Part shown: positions 35,718 through 47,704 of the stretch, in pieces
How the letters are laid out: each line of letters starts with the position of its first letter
Numbering within the stretch: the stretch's first letter is position 1
From: Azolla pinnata
Taxonomy: Eukaryota; Streptophyta; Polypodiopsida; Salviniales; Salviniaceae
Length of the DNA stretch: 64,000 bases
Direction: 5' to 3'
NCBI GenBank assembly: GCA_037176905.1
Contig: JBBBWG010000337.1
Location: forward strand, 46,582 to 110,581
Made by a program: the position numbers and the translations under genes
The notes under the pieces: model-generated
Told to the model about the DNA's origin: nothing
Database searches by the model: none
Seen by the model: only the letters and a program-made list of their open reading frames with translations

Positions 35718-36620
35718 TCTGCAGAGAATAAATAAAGAAAATTTATTATCTTGCGATACATTATTTTGGAAAAGAATGGAATTACATGACACAAGTTTAA
35801 AAGGATAAAAAGGAAAATCGTCAGATATAAACAGAACGAAAAACAAGAACCTGGATTAAAACAGGAAAAGGAAAAATGGATACCTCTCAAAGGAAACAAA
35901 TGAAACTAGAAACACTTCAAACTTGAGTTTTCTGCATGGATAATGAAATAATAGAGAAGAAAAAAAGGATATTTTTCCTTAAAAATACAGCAGCTTGGAA
36001 GAAACCACTGACAGAAGGATGCTGGAAACATCAGAAATACGCAATCTATATTGTAAAGAAATATGAAGGGCAAAAGAGGAGAGATAATGTGATCTTTCCA
36101 TCCACAGTTCGTAAAAGGATTTACTTAACGGAGAAAAAGGAGGAAACATTTTCGGAGTGATGAGATAAATCGACAGTAAAATGTGACCAATAACAAGAGA
36201 ATATCGTAGAAACTTGACTTGCAATCCATTTGAAGAAAGATGGATAGATGCTTAAAACAGCAAAATTTCTCCATAGAAACAAAAGAAGAAGAATAGCATT
36301 TGAAAGAAACGAACGACGAGAGGGGGAAAGAAGAAGAATGTGTTGCATTGCAAATCAACGATGTGGAAGAAGATGCAAGAAACTGAAGAAAGAACAGATA
36401 GAGGTGCGAGGAGTCTCTCTGTAGAAGATAGTTAAATCGCAATCCAAACAGGATGGATAGTGTTGTGAAAGAAGCAGAAATTTCCATGGAAACAAATTGG
36501 CAGCAGGAATGAATGAAAGAAGAGATAAATTGCATTTCCATACAAAAGCATGTAACAGAAGAGGAAGAAGAAGAAGAAGAAGAGAGCAGAAATAACCAAG
36601 CAATTATGAGAGGGAACAGT
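35590..36620. repeat. Degenerate array of exon-1-like segments upstream of the SUN gene
   Basis: Read on the minus strand, the region is pyrimidine-rich. It repeats a theme of 'TTTCCATGGA', a T-rich stretch and 'TTCCAAACTGTTGGATTGCAAG'-like endings. Recognisable relatives lie near 35630 (the functional exon, followed by GTAATT), 35750, 35985, 36220, 36350, 36440 and 36640. The other copies lack the GT after CAAG or have frame breaks. Confidence 0.6.
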
Positions 36621-36914
36621 GTACCGTGTAACACAGCGGTTTGGATTAAGAAGATGGAATCATGAAGGAGAAGAAAAATCCATGAGATCCGAAGGGATGA
36701 TGACAACATCCAGCACTGTTTCTGCTGTTAGATTTGTGCTGCCACTGAATCGTGAAACCCTACGGAAGTAGGAGAGCACAAGGATCCGTCTCTGATCAGC
36801 TACGGAGATCTTTTGCAAACCTCTGGTATGACGATGACGACGACGACGATGATGATGATGGAAAATACTGCTGCAAATCATATACTTAGGAAATATAGCA
36901 CCTACCTGTGAAGA

Positions 36915-36999
36915 TCCCATAGAATCTACGGGATCCAGGAGATCGAAGGATTCTTGCTTCTTCTTCTTCTGCTCCTTCGATTGTCGCCATTTCTGCATG
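36915..36999 (-). other. Candidate 5' leader exon of the SUN gene
   Basis: A short Lys/Glu/Gln-rich open frame (MQKWRQSKEQ...) ends at CACAG followed by GTAGGTG, a good donor. Its phase (0) does not match the exon at 35718, which needs two carried bases, so it may be leader only or belong to another isoform. Evidence is limited to the splice site and position. Confidence 0.35.
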
Positions 37000-37329
37000 G
37001 ATTACAAGAGGCAGCGGCCATAGGCGACGGAACGACGACTCCGGTGGCCGACCCTACCAAGTTGACGGTGCTGATGCTGGCGACGATCGCAGATGAAGAC
37101 GAGGACGAGGGAGACGATACAAAAACCGACGGATGGAAGAACAGTCGGCGACGACGGAGATCGGAGGGCGAAGATGAGATAGCAAGAAAAACACGGTGGC
37201 AAAACCAGATGTGGCGAGGAAACAGCAGAAGCTTCTCCGAAGATCAGGAGGACGAAGACGGGAGGGGGAGAGAGAGAGATCTGAGGAGAGAATGGAGGAG
37301 ACGGCCGAACGAAGAATCCATGGAAGCTT

Positions 37330-37615
37330 CCCGAAGATTGGGAAGAAGAAGAAGAAGAAGAAGAAGAAGAAGACGAAGAAGACGAAGACGAAGACGACGA
37401 AGAAGAAGAAGAAGAAGAAGAAGGAAGAGAGAGCAAATGGAGCAGGAAGCAGAGAATCTCTGGAGCAGAAGACCTAACAGCGAATCTCTGCAGCAGAAGT
37501 CGTAGCAGAGAAGATCGGAAGATGAAGAAGATGAAGAAGAAGAAGAAGAAGAAGATGATGAAGAAGATGATGATGAAGAAGAAGAAGAAGAAGAAGAAGA
37601 AGAAGAAGAAGAACT
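37330..37615. repeat. GAA-rich microsatellite block
   Basis: GAA/GAC triplets at 37341-37425 and again at 37520-37612, upstream of the SUN gene. Long Arg/Lys/Glu or Ser open frames here arise from the triplets and are not genes. Confidence 0.85.
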
Positions 37616-39960
37616 CCGATTAGTGCTAATCCGATTCGATTAGTGCTAATCCACTCCGATTAGTGCTAAGAATTCTTCGGAGATTCGTGCTAAGTGAATC
37701 CTCTTCGATTAAGGCTTGTTCGAATCTCGCTAATCCACTTCGATTAAGGCTTTTCCAAATCTCGCTAATCCGCTTCGATTAAGGCTCGTCCAAATCTCGC
37801 TAATCCGCTTCGATTAAGTCTCGTTCAAATCTCGCTAATCCTCTTCGATTAACGCTCGTTCAAATCTCGCTAATCCTCTTCGATTAACGCTCGTTCAAAT
37901 CTCGCTAATCCGCTTCGATTAAGGCTTTTCCAAATCTCGCTAATCCGCTTCGATTAAGGCTTGTCCAAATCTCACTAATCTGCTTCGATTAAGGCTCGTC
38001 CAAATCTCGCTAATCCGCTTCGATTAAGGCTTGTTCACATCTTCCTAATCCGCTTCGATTAAGGGTTGTTCAAATCTCGCTAATCCGCTTCGATTGGTGC
38101 TAAGAAATCCCCTTGGAATCGCGCTAATCCGCTTCGATCGGTGCTAAGAATCCTTGGGAATCTCGTTCATCCGCTTTTAATAGTGTTCAAAAATCCCTTG
38201 GAATCGCACTAATCCGCTTCAATTAGTGCTAAAAATCCTTTGGGATCACAACTGATCCGCTTTGATTAGTGTTAATAATGCTTTGGAATCGCGCTAATCT
38301 GCTTCGGTTAGTGCTGAGGCTTGTTCAAGTCTCACTAATCTACTTTGATTAATGTTGAGGCTCGTTTTGAATCGCACTAATCTGATTTTGTTAGTGCTAA
38401 TAATTCTTTGGAATCATGCTAATCCACTTCAATTTGTGCTAAGGCTTGTTCGTATTTCGCTACTCTGCTTCAATTAGTGTCGAGGCTCGTTCGAATCACG
38501 CTAATCTGCATTGATTGGTCCTAAGAATTCTTTGTAATCGCACTAATATGCTTCGATTAGTGCTAAGAATTCTTTGTAATCGCGCTAATATGCTTCGATT
38601 AGTGCTAAGGCTCGTTCGAATCTCGTTAACCTGCTTTGATTAGTGGTAAGGCTTGTTCAAATCTCGCTAACCCGCTACAATTAGTGCGAAGAATACTTTG
38701 GAATCACGCTACTCTGCCCTTGTTCATGTTTAGGCTCGCTCAAATGTCGCTAATCCACTTCAAATACTCACTAACCCACTACGATTAGTGCTAAGAATAC
38801 TCTGGAATCGTGTTTAGGCTTGTTCAAATCTCGCTTATCCGCTTCGATTAGTGGTAAGGCTCGTTCGAATCTCACTAATCCGCTTCTATTCATGCTAAGA
38901 ATACTCTGTAATTGCGTTACTTTGCCCTTTTTCGTGTTTAAGGCTCATTCAGATATCGCTTATCCGCTTCGATTAGTGGTAAGGCTCGTCTAGATCTCGC
39001 TAACCTGCTTTCGATTAGTCCTAACTATGCTTTGGAATCATGCTAATCCACTCTTGTTTGTGTTAAGGCTCATTTGAAACTCCCTAATCCGCTTCGATCA
39101 GTGGTTAAGGCTCGTTTGGATCTTGCTAATCCACTTTCGAGTTGCGCTAATCTGTTCTCGTTCATGTTAAGACTCGTCCGGATCTCGCTAATCCTCTTCG
39201 ATTAGTGCTAAGAGTACTTTGGAATCACACTAATCCTCTCTCATTCGTGTTAAGACTCATTCAGAGCTCGCTAATCCGCTTTCGATTAGTGCTAAGACTC
39301 ATTCGCATCTTGCTAATCCACTCTCGGCCCAGATCTCACTAACCTTCTTTCGATTAGTGCTAAGAAAACTTAGTAATGTCAATAATCCTCTCTCGTTCGA
39401 GTTAAGGATCATGCCGATCTCGCTAACCCACTGTCGTTAGCGATAATAAGAAGCGCTCCGCCTGAATCACATGCTAATTAACTATAATTTGCGTTTAGAA
39501 TTGTTCAAACCTCACTTATCCAACTTCATTAGCAATAAGAATTGTTTAAATATTGCTAACCCACTTTACGTAGTGGTCAGATTTGTTTTTTTTTCCAACT
39601 GTTTCACTTAGTTATATCAACGATCGCAACAAATCGAAAACCCACTTTAATTACACACTCAAATCTCACTAACCCACTTTTCACCACTATCAAGAATCGT
39701 TCGGAATCTCGCAACTGCGAGCCTTTCGCTAGTGCTAAGAATTGTTCAGATCTCGCTAACCCACTTTCATTAGCGTTAAGAATCGTCTTAATCTTGCTAG
39801 CCCACTATAATTAGCGTTAATGAATGCTCAAATCTCGCCGACACACTAACGGCATCAGCGTTAAGAACTGTTTACGAATCTCACTAACCCACTTTCGGTA
39901 GAGTGGAGAACAGTCTAAAACGAGACTAATCAGCGTTCAGAAGACTGCGCCTGAATCTCG
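37615..39960. repeat. 2.3-kb minisatellite with CTAATC/GATTAG dyads, unit 35-42 bp
   Basis: The core unit is 'aatctcgctaatccgcttcgattaaggctcgttca', exactly 35 bp in the well-kept part (37735-38090). Longer variants carrying 'gtgctaagaattctttgg' follow. I estimate more than 50 units, increasingly diverged to the right. Most units contain CTAATC, a six-base spacer and GATTAG or GATTAA, an inverted repeat able to form a small stem-loop. No ORF of substance occurs. Confidence 0.93.
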
Positions 39961-41335
39961 CGAACCCACTTCAGTATTCATGTCAAATCTCATCGACCGA
40001 CGTTCAGCAGTGTCGGAACGATTCGCTGTGGCCATAGCGTGGCCATAACCAGTTACGTTTCGAGTAGGATCAACATTCGAACGTCTGAATCGTATAGCTT
40101 TCATGCACTAATCGATCTTGCTCCAGGAATTCTAATTACGTAAGGCGCACCGATGACGAGCTTAGTTAGCTAGCCACCTAAAGTTTCGCCCGGAATCCGG
40201 GATCCAGAGATTTCGCCAATCAGCTCCAGTATACTTAATAAATCTTGAGACCAAACGACAGAACTCTGGGAAAGACCCTGATGCCATGGATTCGCTGCGA
40301 CTGTATCTGTGATCGAATAATTCGGAACAAGAAAGTTCTTCCCACTCTTGGTCTTTTCCATTGAGGTAGCATTCGACATTGCGACGATGAGAGCTACATA
40401 TGTTTGACTGATTATTATGACAGAGTTGTTTATACGTACGTGGCGCATTATATACCAGATCGAGGGCGAATTCGAGCATATTCTAAAGGCACTAAAAAGC
40501 CAGAATCGGAGCCCTCGAATTGTAAAAAAAAAAAGAGATTTAAGCAAGCAACGACTCGCGAATTCGTCGTCGATTTCAATCTCGCAGGGGCTTTCATCAG
40601 AGTCCGCTCATCGCGCCGAGAAGGCTCGGCATCCGGAAACAGTCAAAGACAGATTCGGGCGATAGCTTCCAAGGTTTTAACATGAACGATTATCCTCAAC
40701 AGAATCATCATCGAGCATCGATGGCATCCCAGTGCTTGCAAAGAATGGAGTACATTCCACTGAAGAATCTAATGCTACTGATACTACCGCTATTACTGTA
40801 AGAGAGCTGCAACCAGCTCTGGTTATCCAATCATCTCGTCAGCAATCGCGGGAACAAGGATCTGGAGCATGGTTGTCCAAAATGGAATTACCAAGCACCG
40901 CCTCCAGTTTCATAAAAATAACATGAAATGGATCAAAATCTGTACGTATTACGTCTTATTATTTGTTTGCGATCTTTCATCGAAAGAAAGGTGGTCGCCT
41001 TGTGACTTCTATATATAGGTCGGGCACAATCATCAGTCGATGCCAAAATTGTCAAACAGGCGTTTGCCTGAGACGATAATCCATTCTTCTGGCATTCGTA
41101 TACACGGTTCTTCTTCTTCGTCATCCTCTTCTTAATTCGACAAACGATCATGCGGACAAAGTCAAGAATCCAACTTTTGCGTATCGCCAGTAGAAAAACA
41201 GAAGAATCTTCCAACGACTGGTGCTAATCGATCGATCGATCGATCTTGACTCCATTCCATAACATCGCTTCCGGATGATTTTTTTTTCCTCCTGTTTTTG
41301 TCAGAAGCAAACAACGTCTGGAAATTCTGTTGGAA
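39960..41335. other. Intergenic, no gene recognised
   Basis: Unique-looking sequence between two tandem arrays. Short ORFs near 40160-40690 overlap on both strands and show no domain. A GATC run (cgatcgatcgatcgatc) occurs at 41228-41244. I cannot support a gene here. Confidence 0.5.
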
Positions 41336-41339
41336 TTGG

Positions 41340-41945
41340 AGCGCCCCGGGAAAAACCTCATTCGATTTCGAGCCCTTATAACATGGGGCAAACCGATTGA
41401 TTCATGATGCTTTCCATGCCTCTGATTCATACATCGGATGCGATCGATCAAACAACGCCTGGAAATTCTGTCAAAACAAAAGGAATCAGAGCGCTTCGGA
41501 AAAGCCTTAATCCAATTTCCGAGCCATTACATGGGGCAAACCGATCGATTCGTGATGCTTTCCAAGCCTCTGATTCATACATAGGATGCGATCGATCAAG
41601 GATCGACGAGAGAACCTTGGGAAGAATCATCTGCATTGCATGTGGGCAGTACTTCGACCAGCATCGATTTCCATGTGGGCAACCTGATTGATTCATGATG
41701 CTTTCCATGCCTCTGATTCATACATTGGATGCGATCGATCAGGGATCGGCGAGAGCACCTTGGGAAGAAGCATTTGCATTGCAAGTGGGCAGTACTTCAA
41801 CCGGCGTCGATTTCCATGTGGGCAAACCGATTGATTCACGATGCTTTCCATGCCTCCGATTCATACATAGGACACAATCGATCAGGGATCGGAAGAGAGC
41901 ACCTTGCGAAGAAGCATTCGCATTGATCGCATGTGGGCAGATTTC
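41340..41945. repeat. Four-copy tandem array, unit 143-148 bp
   Basis: The block 'gattcatgatgctttccatg' then 'tgattcatacat' and 'gatgcgatcgatc' recurs near 41400, 41548, 41691 and 41834. Copies are about 90 percent alike by eye. Intervening parts hold 'gcatgtgggcagtacttc', which resembles the repeat in the ARM gene intron. Confidence 0.9.
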
Positions 41946-42089
41946 AACCCCCAACAAACAGCATGTGAGGCTGCTGGGTTTCACTCATTACATGCTGCTC
42001 ATCCATCTTATCATCGCACGGAAATTGTCGTTGACAAATGACGATCATGTCGATCGTGGCGCGATGAAGAGCTCCAATTGCTGTCAATC

Positions 42090-43060
42090 CATATGATTCT
42101 CTGAGTGTTTTGAGACCAAAACAGTGTGTCCATATGCCAGCCATGGATCTGCAAAAGCCATAGAAAGCCATGGATCTGTCTGTGTGTTGTTTTAACACCC
42201 AAACCAGATATGCAAGCTATTGAAAGCCATGATTCTCTGGGTGTTTTAACACCGACCAATGTGTGAAGACCATACGCCAGCCATGGATCTGCAAAGACCT
42301 GGAAAGCCATGGATTTGAGAGCTGTTTTAACACCCAAACCAGTTTGCAGCCCATATGGATCTGCAAGCCATTGCAAGCTATTGAAGCCATGATTCTCTGC
42401 TTGTTTTTAACACCAACCAGTTTGCAGAACATATGCCAGCCATGGATCTGCAAAGACATTGCAAGCCATTGATCTGCAAAGACATTGAAAACCATGGATC
42501 TGCAAAGACATTGAAAGCCATGGGTCTGCAAGCTATTGCAAGCTATTGAAAGCAATGACTCTCTGCTTGTTTTTAACACCAACCAGTTTGCAGCCCATAT
42601 GCCAGCCATAGATCTGCAAAGACATTGCAAGCCACGGATCTGCAAAGACATTGAAAGCCATGGATCTGCAAGCCATTGCAAGCTATTGAAAGCAATGATT
42701 CTCTCCTTCTTTTTAACACCAACCAGTTTGCAGCCCATATGCCAGCCATGGATCTGCAAAGACATTGCAAGCCATGGATCTGCAAAGACATTGAAAGTCA
42801 TAGAACTGCAAGCCATTGCAAGCTATTGAAAGCCATGATTCTCTGCTTGTTTTCGACACCAACCAGTTTGCAGCCCAAATGCTAGCCATGGATCTGCAAA
42901 GACATTGGAAGCTATTGAAAGCCATGCATGATTCTCTGATTGTTTTAAACACCAACAGTGTGTACAGCCCAAATGCCAGCCATGGATCTGTAGAGACATT
43001 GAAAGCCATGGACCTGCAAGCCATGGATTCGCAAACCCATTCGAACTCCATTGAAAGCCT
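42090..43060. repeat. Higher-order repeat, 140-bp units built of 26-bp subrepeats
   Basis: The subrepeat 'agccatggatctgcaaagac' plus 'attgca' (26 bp) occurs many times. It is nested in larger units ending 'aacaccaaccagtttgcagcc', spaced 140 bp at 42591, 42731 and 42871. Open frames on both strands (up to 199 codons) follow from the repeat and are not taken as genes. Confidence 0.92.
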
Positions 43061-43411
43061 GATGATTGGGAGATAAGCTCACAACAATTTGTTAAAAAGC
43101 CATCTATCTTCTTTTTGTGTCACCATCAACTCCCCTTTTTACTGGCCACATTGCATCTATATATACAAAATGTACAAAGAGCATCAACCAGCCTCTTTTT
43201 CTTCTTTACCCCTTGGAGGACCATATTTGTATGTATGTACAGCATTTCACTGCTTTTTCTGGCTATTAAATGACTGCAACCATTTGCAGCCATAGGCAAA
43301 TTCAGAAAGTGGGCATTCCTTGCCTTCCCCCATCTTCAATTCCAGTCAAAATATAGAGATATATATAGATAGATAGAGAGAGAGAGAGAGAGAGTCCATC
43401 ATTACTCCTGG

Positions 43412-43713
43412 TCCGATTCTTAACCAACCAGAAAAACTGACAGCTGCAGAGTTCGGATGCGAGAGGCCGCAGCTGTTAGTGATCTCGACCACGAGGCGAA
43501 AAACCTTGCCAGATTCTCGGCGGGCAGGGAATTCCACTGTGATCTCGATGCCGATGCTGTGATCTGATTCTTAACCGGAAAAACCGAAACCTGCAGAGTT
43601 AAGATGCGAGAGGCTGCAAGCTGTTAGCGATCTTGACCATGAGGCGGAAAAAACCTCGCCAGATTCTCAGGGCAGGTGGAAAATTCCACTGCGATCTCGA
43701 TGCCGATGCTGTT
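43412..43713. repeat. 150-bp tandem duplication
   Basis: Bases 43412-43563 and 43564-43713 are related copies, both with 'gattcttaacc', 'gatgcgagaggc' and 'gatctcgatgccgatgctgt'. They differ by point changes and small indels. Confidence 0.9.
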
Positions 43714-44305
43714 GTGGATGGAGTATTCCCCATGGGCAAGAGAGAAATCGGGCTGTCGAAAGAAGAACACCTTCGGGAAGTGACACTGGGCCCCCATCCT
43801 GACCTGATGCAGATGACCAAGCATGAAGACGCTCGACACCACATTCTGCTCGATAGAAACCATTGATTTCAGAAACCCTGCCGCTTCGAAAGCGATCGAT
43901 CGATCGTTTCGGGATCGATTGAATTGATCGACTTGAAGGAAACAGATGACTGGAGCCAGTTAGCAGTAAGCACACCTCGCCATTCTCTGTGCTGTTCACA
44001 GCTTGTATTGTTTTGTACAGATGCATGCAGTGTACCCTGGCTGCCACTATGCACAAAGATATGCATAATTCAAGCAGTTCATTGTTGTATGTGTACAGGA
44101 AGGAACATCAAGCAACTCGGGCTCCTCCGATGACATATCTAGAGTATCAGACACAGAGAGATCGAAATAATATAGAGACAGCAAATATACAAGCCAAGTA
44201 TCAGGACACGATACCACTCTCGTCGGCGTGTGATTGTTTGTTTTCTTGCCTTCCTTTCCTTTTCCTTCTCCTTTTGCTTTTCCTTCTCCTTTCCTCCCCC
44301 AAAGT

Positions 44306-45285
44306 TCATGAGCGCGTCGATTTGCTGAGCTGCTTCGCCATGGCCAGTTTGTGCTCCTCGAGCAGATGGAGGACCTCGGAGACCTACAGCCCCAAAAGAA
44401 AGCATGGATCAGAAATCCTTCCATAATCTGAAGAAGAAGTAGTCGAATCCACCGGCAGAGGGACGAGATCGCATTTGGGCAGTCCATCGATGAAGGAAAA
44501 ACAAAATGGCATATATGCCTACCACTGCTACTACGAGTGTTACTACTAACAAACTACAATAAGAAGAAGCAGAACAACCAACAACAAGAAAAAGAAGAAG
44601 AAGAAGAAGAAAGCAGCATGGGCAAGCATAGATCAGAAAGATTTCATCGCCAGAGGAATTTCGGCTGAGGCCAGAGGGCGAAAATCGCATGTGGGCAGTC
44701 CATCTACGAAGGAAAAAAAAGACGGTATATTTGCCTACCACTAGTACTAGTGTTACTGCCTAACAACTACACCATCAACAAACAAAAAAGAAGAAGAGGA
44801 GAGCAGCATGCGCAATTGCGCATAGACCAGAACGATGCCATTGCCAGAGGAATTGGGCTGAGGCAGAGGGTGAAATCGCATGTGGGCAGTCCATCGATGA
44901 AGCAAAAAAAATGGCAAATGCCTCCTCCTCCTCCTACTAGTTACTAGTGTTATTACTAACAATTGCAACAACAACGACAACATCATCATCAACAACACCA
45001 ACAACAACATCATCATCAACAACACCATCATCATCATCAGCATCATCAGCAGCAGCAGCAGCATCAACAACACCAACATCAACATCAACATCGTCATCAT
45101 CAACAACAACAACAACATCATCATTATCATCATTATCAGCAGCAGCAGCATCAACAACACCAATATCAACATCAACATCATCAACAACAACAACAGCAGC
45201 AACAACAACATCATCATCAACCACAACATCAGCAACAACCACAACAAACAACAGCAACAGCAACACCATCATCAACAACAACAAC

Positions 45286-45318
<33 letters not shown>

Positions 45319-47230
45319 CATCAACAACAACAACATAAACATCAACCATGACGACAACAACAACAACATCATCAACAGCAACAAAATCAAGAAGAAGAAG
45401 AGCAGCAACAACAACATTAACAACAACAATCAAGAAGAAGAAGAAGAAGAAGACGAAGAGCAACAACATCAACAACAACAAAATCAACAACAAAATCAAG
45501 AAGAAGAAGAAGAAGAAGAGAGCATCACCTGAGCTTTGAGGCGGGAGCTCATGGCGGCCTTGTAGACGGCGAGGAGGGGCGGGGCGGGGTCCATCTTGAG
45601 GGCGAGCGAGGCATGCTTGGGGCTGTGCTTGCAGAGCTGGTAGAGGATGAGGAGGGCAAGCTCCTGGGTCTTGGGGGCAGAGGCATCGCGGATGACGGCG
45701 AGGAGGAGCTTGAGGCCGCCTTCTTCGACGAACGCGACCCTGCCTTCCTCGATGCTGACGAGGTTGCGGAGAATGGCGATGGCCTTGCCAAGCATGCTGT
45801 GGCGGCTCTCAGGATCAGGAGGATGAGGATGGCTATGGCTGTGGCTATGGCTGTGGCTATGGCTATGGCTATGGCTATGGCTATGGCTATGGCTATGGCT
45901 ATGGCTATGGCTATGGCTATGGCTATGGCTATGGCGAGGAGGATTGGGATCGGGATCGATGAAGCTATGGCGAGGAGGATTGGGATCAGGATCGGGATCG
46001 ATGACGCTATGGCGAGGAGGATTGGGATTGGGATTGGGATTGGGATTGGGATTGGGATCGGGATCGGGATCGGGATCGGGATCGACGAAGGCAGGGGCGA
46101 CATCTTCGGGATCGCGGCGGGGATCGATGAAGCCGAGGAGGAGCTTGGTGATGCCGCCGCGGACCATGCGCCGCTTGTTCTCGTCGAGCGACGAGAGGCA
46201 GTAGAGCGCAGTGGCGGAATCCTTGCGGGCTCGATCCGAGGAGCCCGGGGAATGCAGCATCTCGATGAGCGCGGGGATCGCGTTGAGGGCGCCGATGCGC
46301 GCCTTGAGGGCATCGTCTTTGCCCACAAGATTCACGAGCGCGAGGGCCGCGTTCTCCATCGCCGTGGCCGTGGAGGAGCCGATGCGGAGGACGCGGACCA
46401 AGGGCTCGATCGCACCCGCGCCCACGATGTCGCCCCTCAGCTTGCGATTCAGCGAGAGATTGAGCAATGTCGTGGTAGATTCCTGCTGGGTTATCGAATC
46501 CTCGGAGTAGAGGAGCTCGATCAGCGCGTCGATCGCTCCAGCTTCGACGATCCATGCCCTTCGATCGTCGTCGTGCTTCGCCAGCAGCCGCAGCTCCGTC
46601 AGAGCTGCTCTCCTCGCCTCCATCTCCGCCTGCTCCGATCCCAGGCTCGACACCAGCATCGCGATCCTCGTCGCGATGCAGATCGAGGAGGCTATGGCCC
46701 TTGCATCCTCTTCTTCTTCTTCTTCTTCTTTCCCTTCAGCTCTTGTTCTTGTTGTTGTTGTTGTTGTCTTTCTTCTCCATTCTTCCTGCTGCCCTCCATC
46801 TCCATCTCCATCTCCATCTCTGCTGCTTCCGCCGCCTCCGCCTCCTCTCCCCATCATCATCATCATCATCATCATGTCCTTGTTGCTGCTGCTGCTGCTG
46901 CTGCTGCTCCCATTCCTGTGCTTGAGGATGTTGCTCGCGATGTGATGCTCCCAGCACGATCCGCTCGAGTGGCTCAGGCTCGCCGTCGATGTGAAGCTCT
47001 GATTCGGCGTGTACGATTCCGCCCCGCGGAACGCCTCCGGCAAGCTGCTGCTGCTGCTGCTGATGCTCGCTTCGATGAAGCCGCCGCCGCCGCCCTCTGC
47101 AGCAGAGCTATGGTGATCCGAAGCTATGGCGCTGGTGGTGGTGGTGCTGCTGCTGCTGCTGCTGCTGCTGGTGACGGCGGCGAAGCTCCCCTCTGCAGCA
47201 GAGCTATGGTGCTCCGAAGCTATGGCGCTG

Positions 47231-47266
<36 letters not shown>

Positions 47267-47685
47267 ATGGAGGTGAAGCTGTAGCAGGGCAGGCCGCGGA
47301 GGAGCTTCGGTAGATCATCGCCATCACCATCATCCTCTTCGCCGCGATTTCTGTCAGACGATCGATCTCTGCTGCTTCTGCAGGAGGCGGAGGCGGAGGA
47401 GGAGGAGGAGGAGGAGGCGGCGGAGGAGGAGGAGGAAGGGCCATGGCTAGGGTTTGCTTGCCGAGGAGGCTGAGGCACAGGAGCTTCTTCTTGGGGGCTC
47501 GCCCTCCTCCTGCTCGCCATGCCCATCGCACCTGCTCCAGAGCTCACCACACGCTCCCTGTTCTCCGCCCGTGCTTTCATGGCGCCCATGGCGTCGGGCC
47601 TCGAGCTTCCTTGCTGCTGCTCTCCTCTCTGGCTCGTCTCTGCGCCGCTGCTCTTGCTCGATGACCTAAACCTGGTCCAACCCAT
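44306..47685 (-). CDS. Armadillo-repeat protein with low-complexity insertions
   Basis: Exon 1 (47685-45529, 719 codons) joins exon 2 (44383-44306, 25 codons and stop) in phase 0 across a 1145-bp GT-AG intron, giving 744 aa. Residues 1-330 are Ser-, Gln- and Gly-rich with long Ser runs. ARM repeats start near 355 ('[16 protein letters not shown]', '[20 protein letters not shown]', '[11 protein letters not shown]', '[10 protein letters not shown]') and resume after about 630 ('[12 protein letters not shown]', '[11 protein letters not shown]'). Between them lies a 100-residue dipeptide insert (DP, NP, then HS runs). The ARM part resembles plant PUB-ARM proteins, but no U-box is present, so ubiquitin-ligase activity should not be assumed. 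It is probably a protein-interaction scaffold. The new C-terminus from exon 2 ('[19 protein letters not shown]') completes a helical end expected of the family. Confidence 0.87.
44400..44935. repeat. Three tandem copies of a ~200-bp segment in the ARM intron
   Basis: The block 'atcgcatgtgggcagtccat' followed by 'aaggaaaaa' and 'actagtgttactactaac' recurs near 44470, 44690 and 44875. Each copy is preceded by 'catagatcagaa' and 'agaggaatt'-like words. Spacing is about 220 and 185 bp. Confidence 0.88.
44936..45520. repeat. CAA/CAT/GAA trinucleotide tract in the ARM intron
   Basis: About 580 bp of almost pure AAC, ATC and GAA triplets with a short TCAA run (45288-45318). It ends ten bases before the splice donor of exon 1. 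Open frames of Gln/His or Val/Asp here are artefacts. Confidence 0.95.
45800..46100 (-). repeat. In-frame hexamer repeats coding for DP/NP/HS runs
   Basis: On the plus strand: ATGGCT (45832-45932), then GGGATC and GGGATT hexamers (45938-46085). Read on the gene strand they give HS, DP and NP dipeptides. They separate two groups of ARM repeats and probably form a long disordered loop. Confidence 0.93.
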
Positions 47686-47704
47686 GGCTTCTCTGCTCCG
47701 CCCG

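Noticed and set aside
42217-42816. 199-codon minus-strand open frame, and overlapping frames on both strands
   Set aside because: The frame exists only because the 26-bp/140-bp repeat lacks stops; all frames show the same reiterated words and no domain.
44753-45532. Leu/Val/Asp and Gln/His-rich frames on both strands
   Set aside because: Translation of the intronic triplet tract; no real protein composition.
45613-47313. 566-codon plus-strand open frame
   Set aside because: It is antisense to the ARM gene and made of reversed triplet and hexamer repeats (Met-Ala, Gly-Ile runs). The minus strand has recognisable ARM motifs and a consistent intron.
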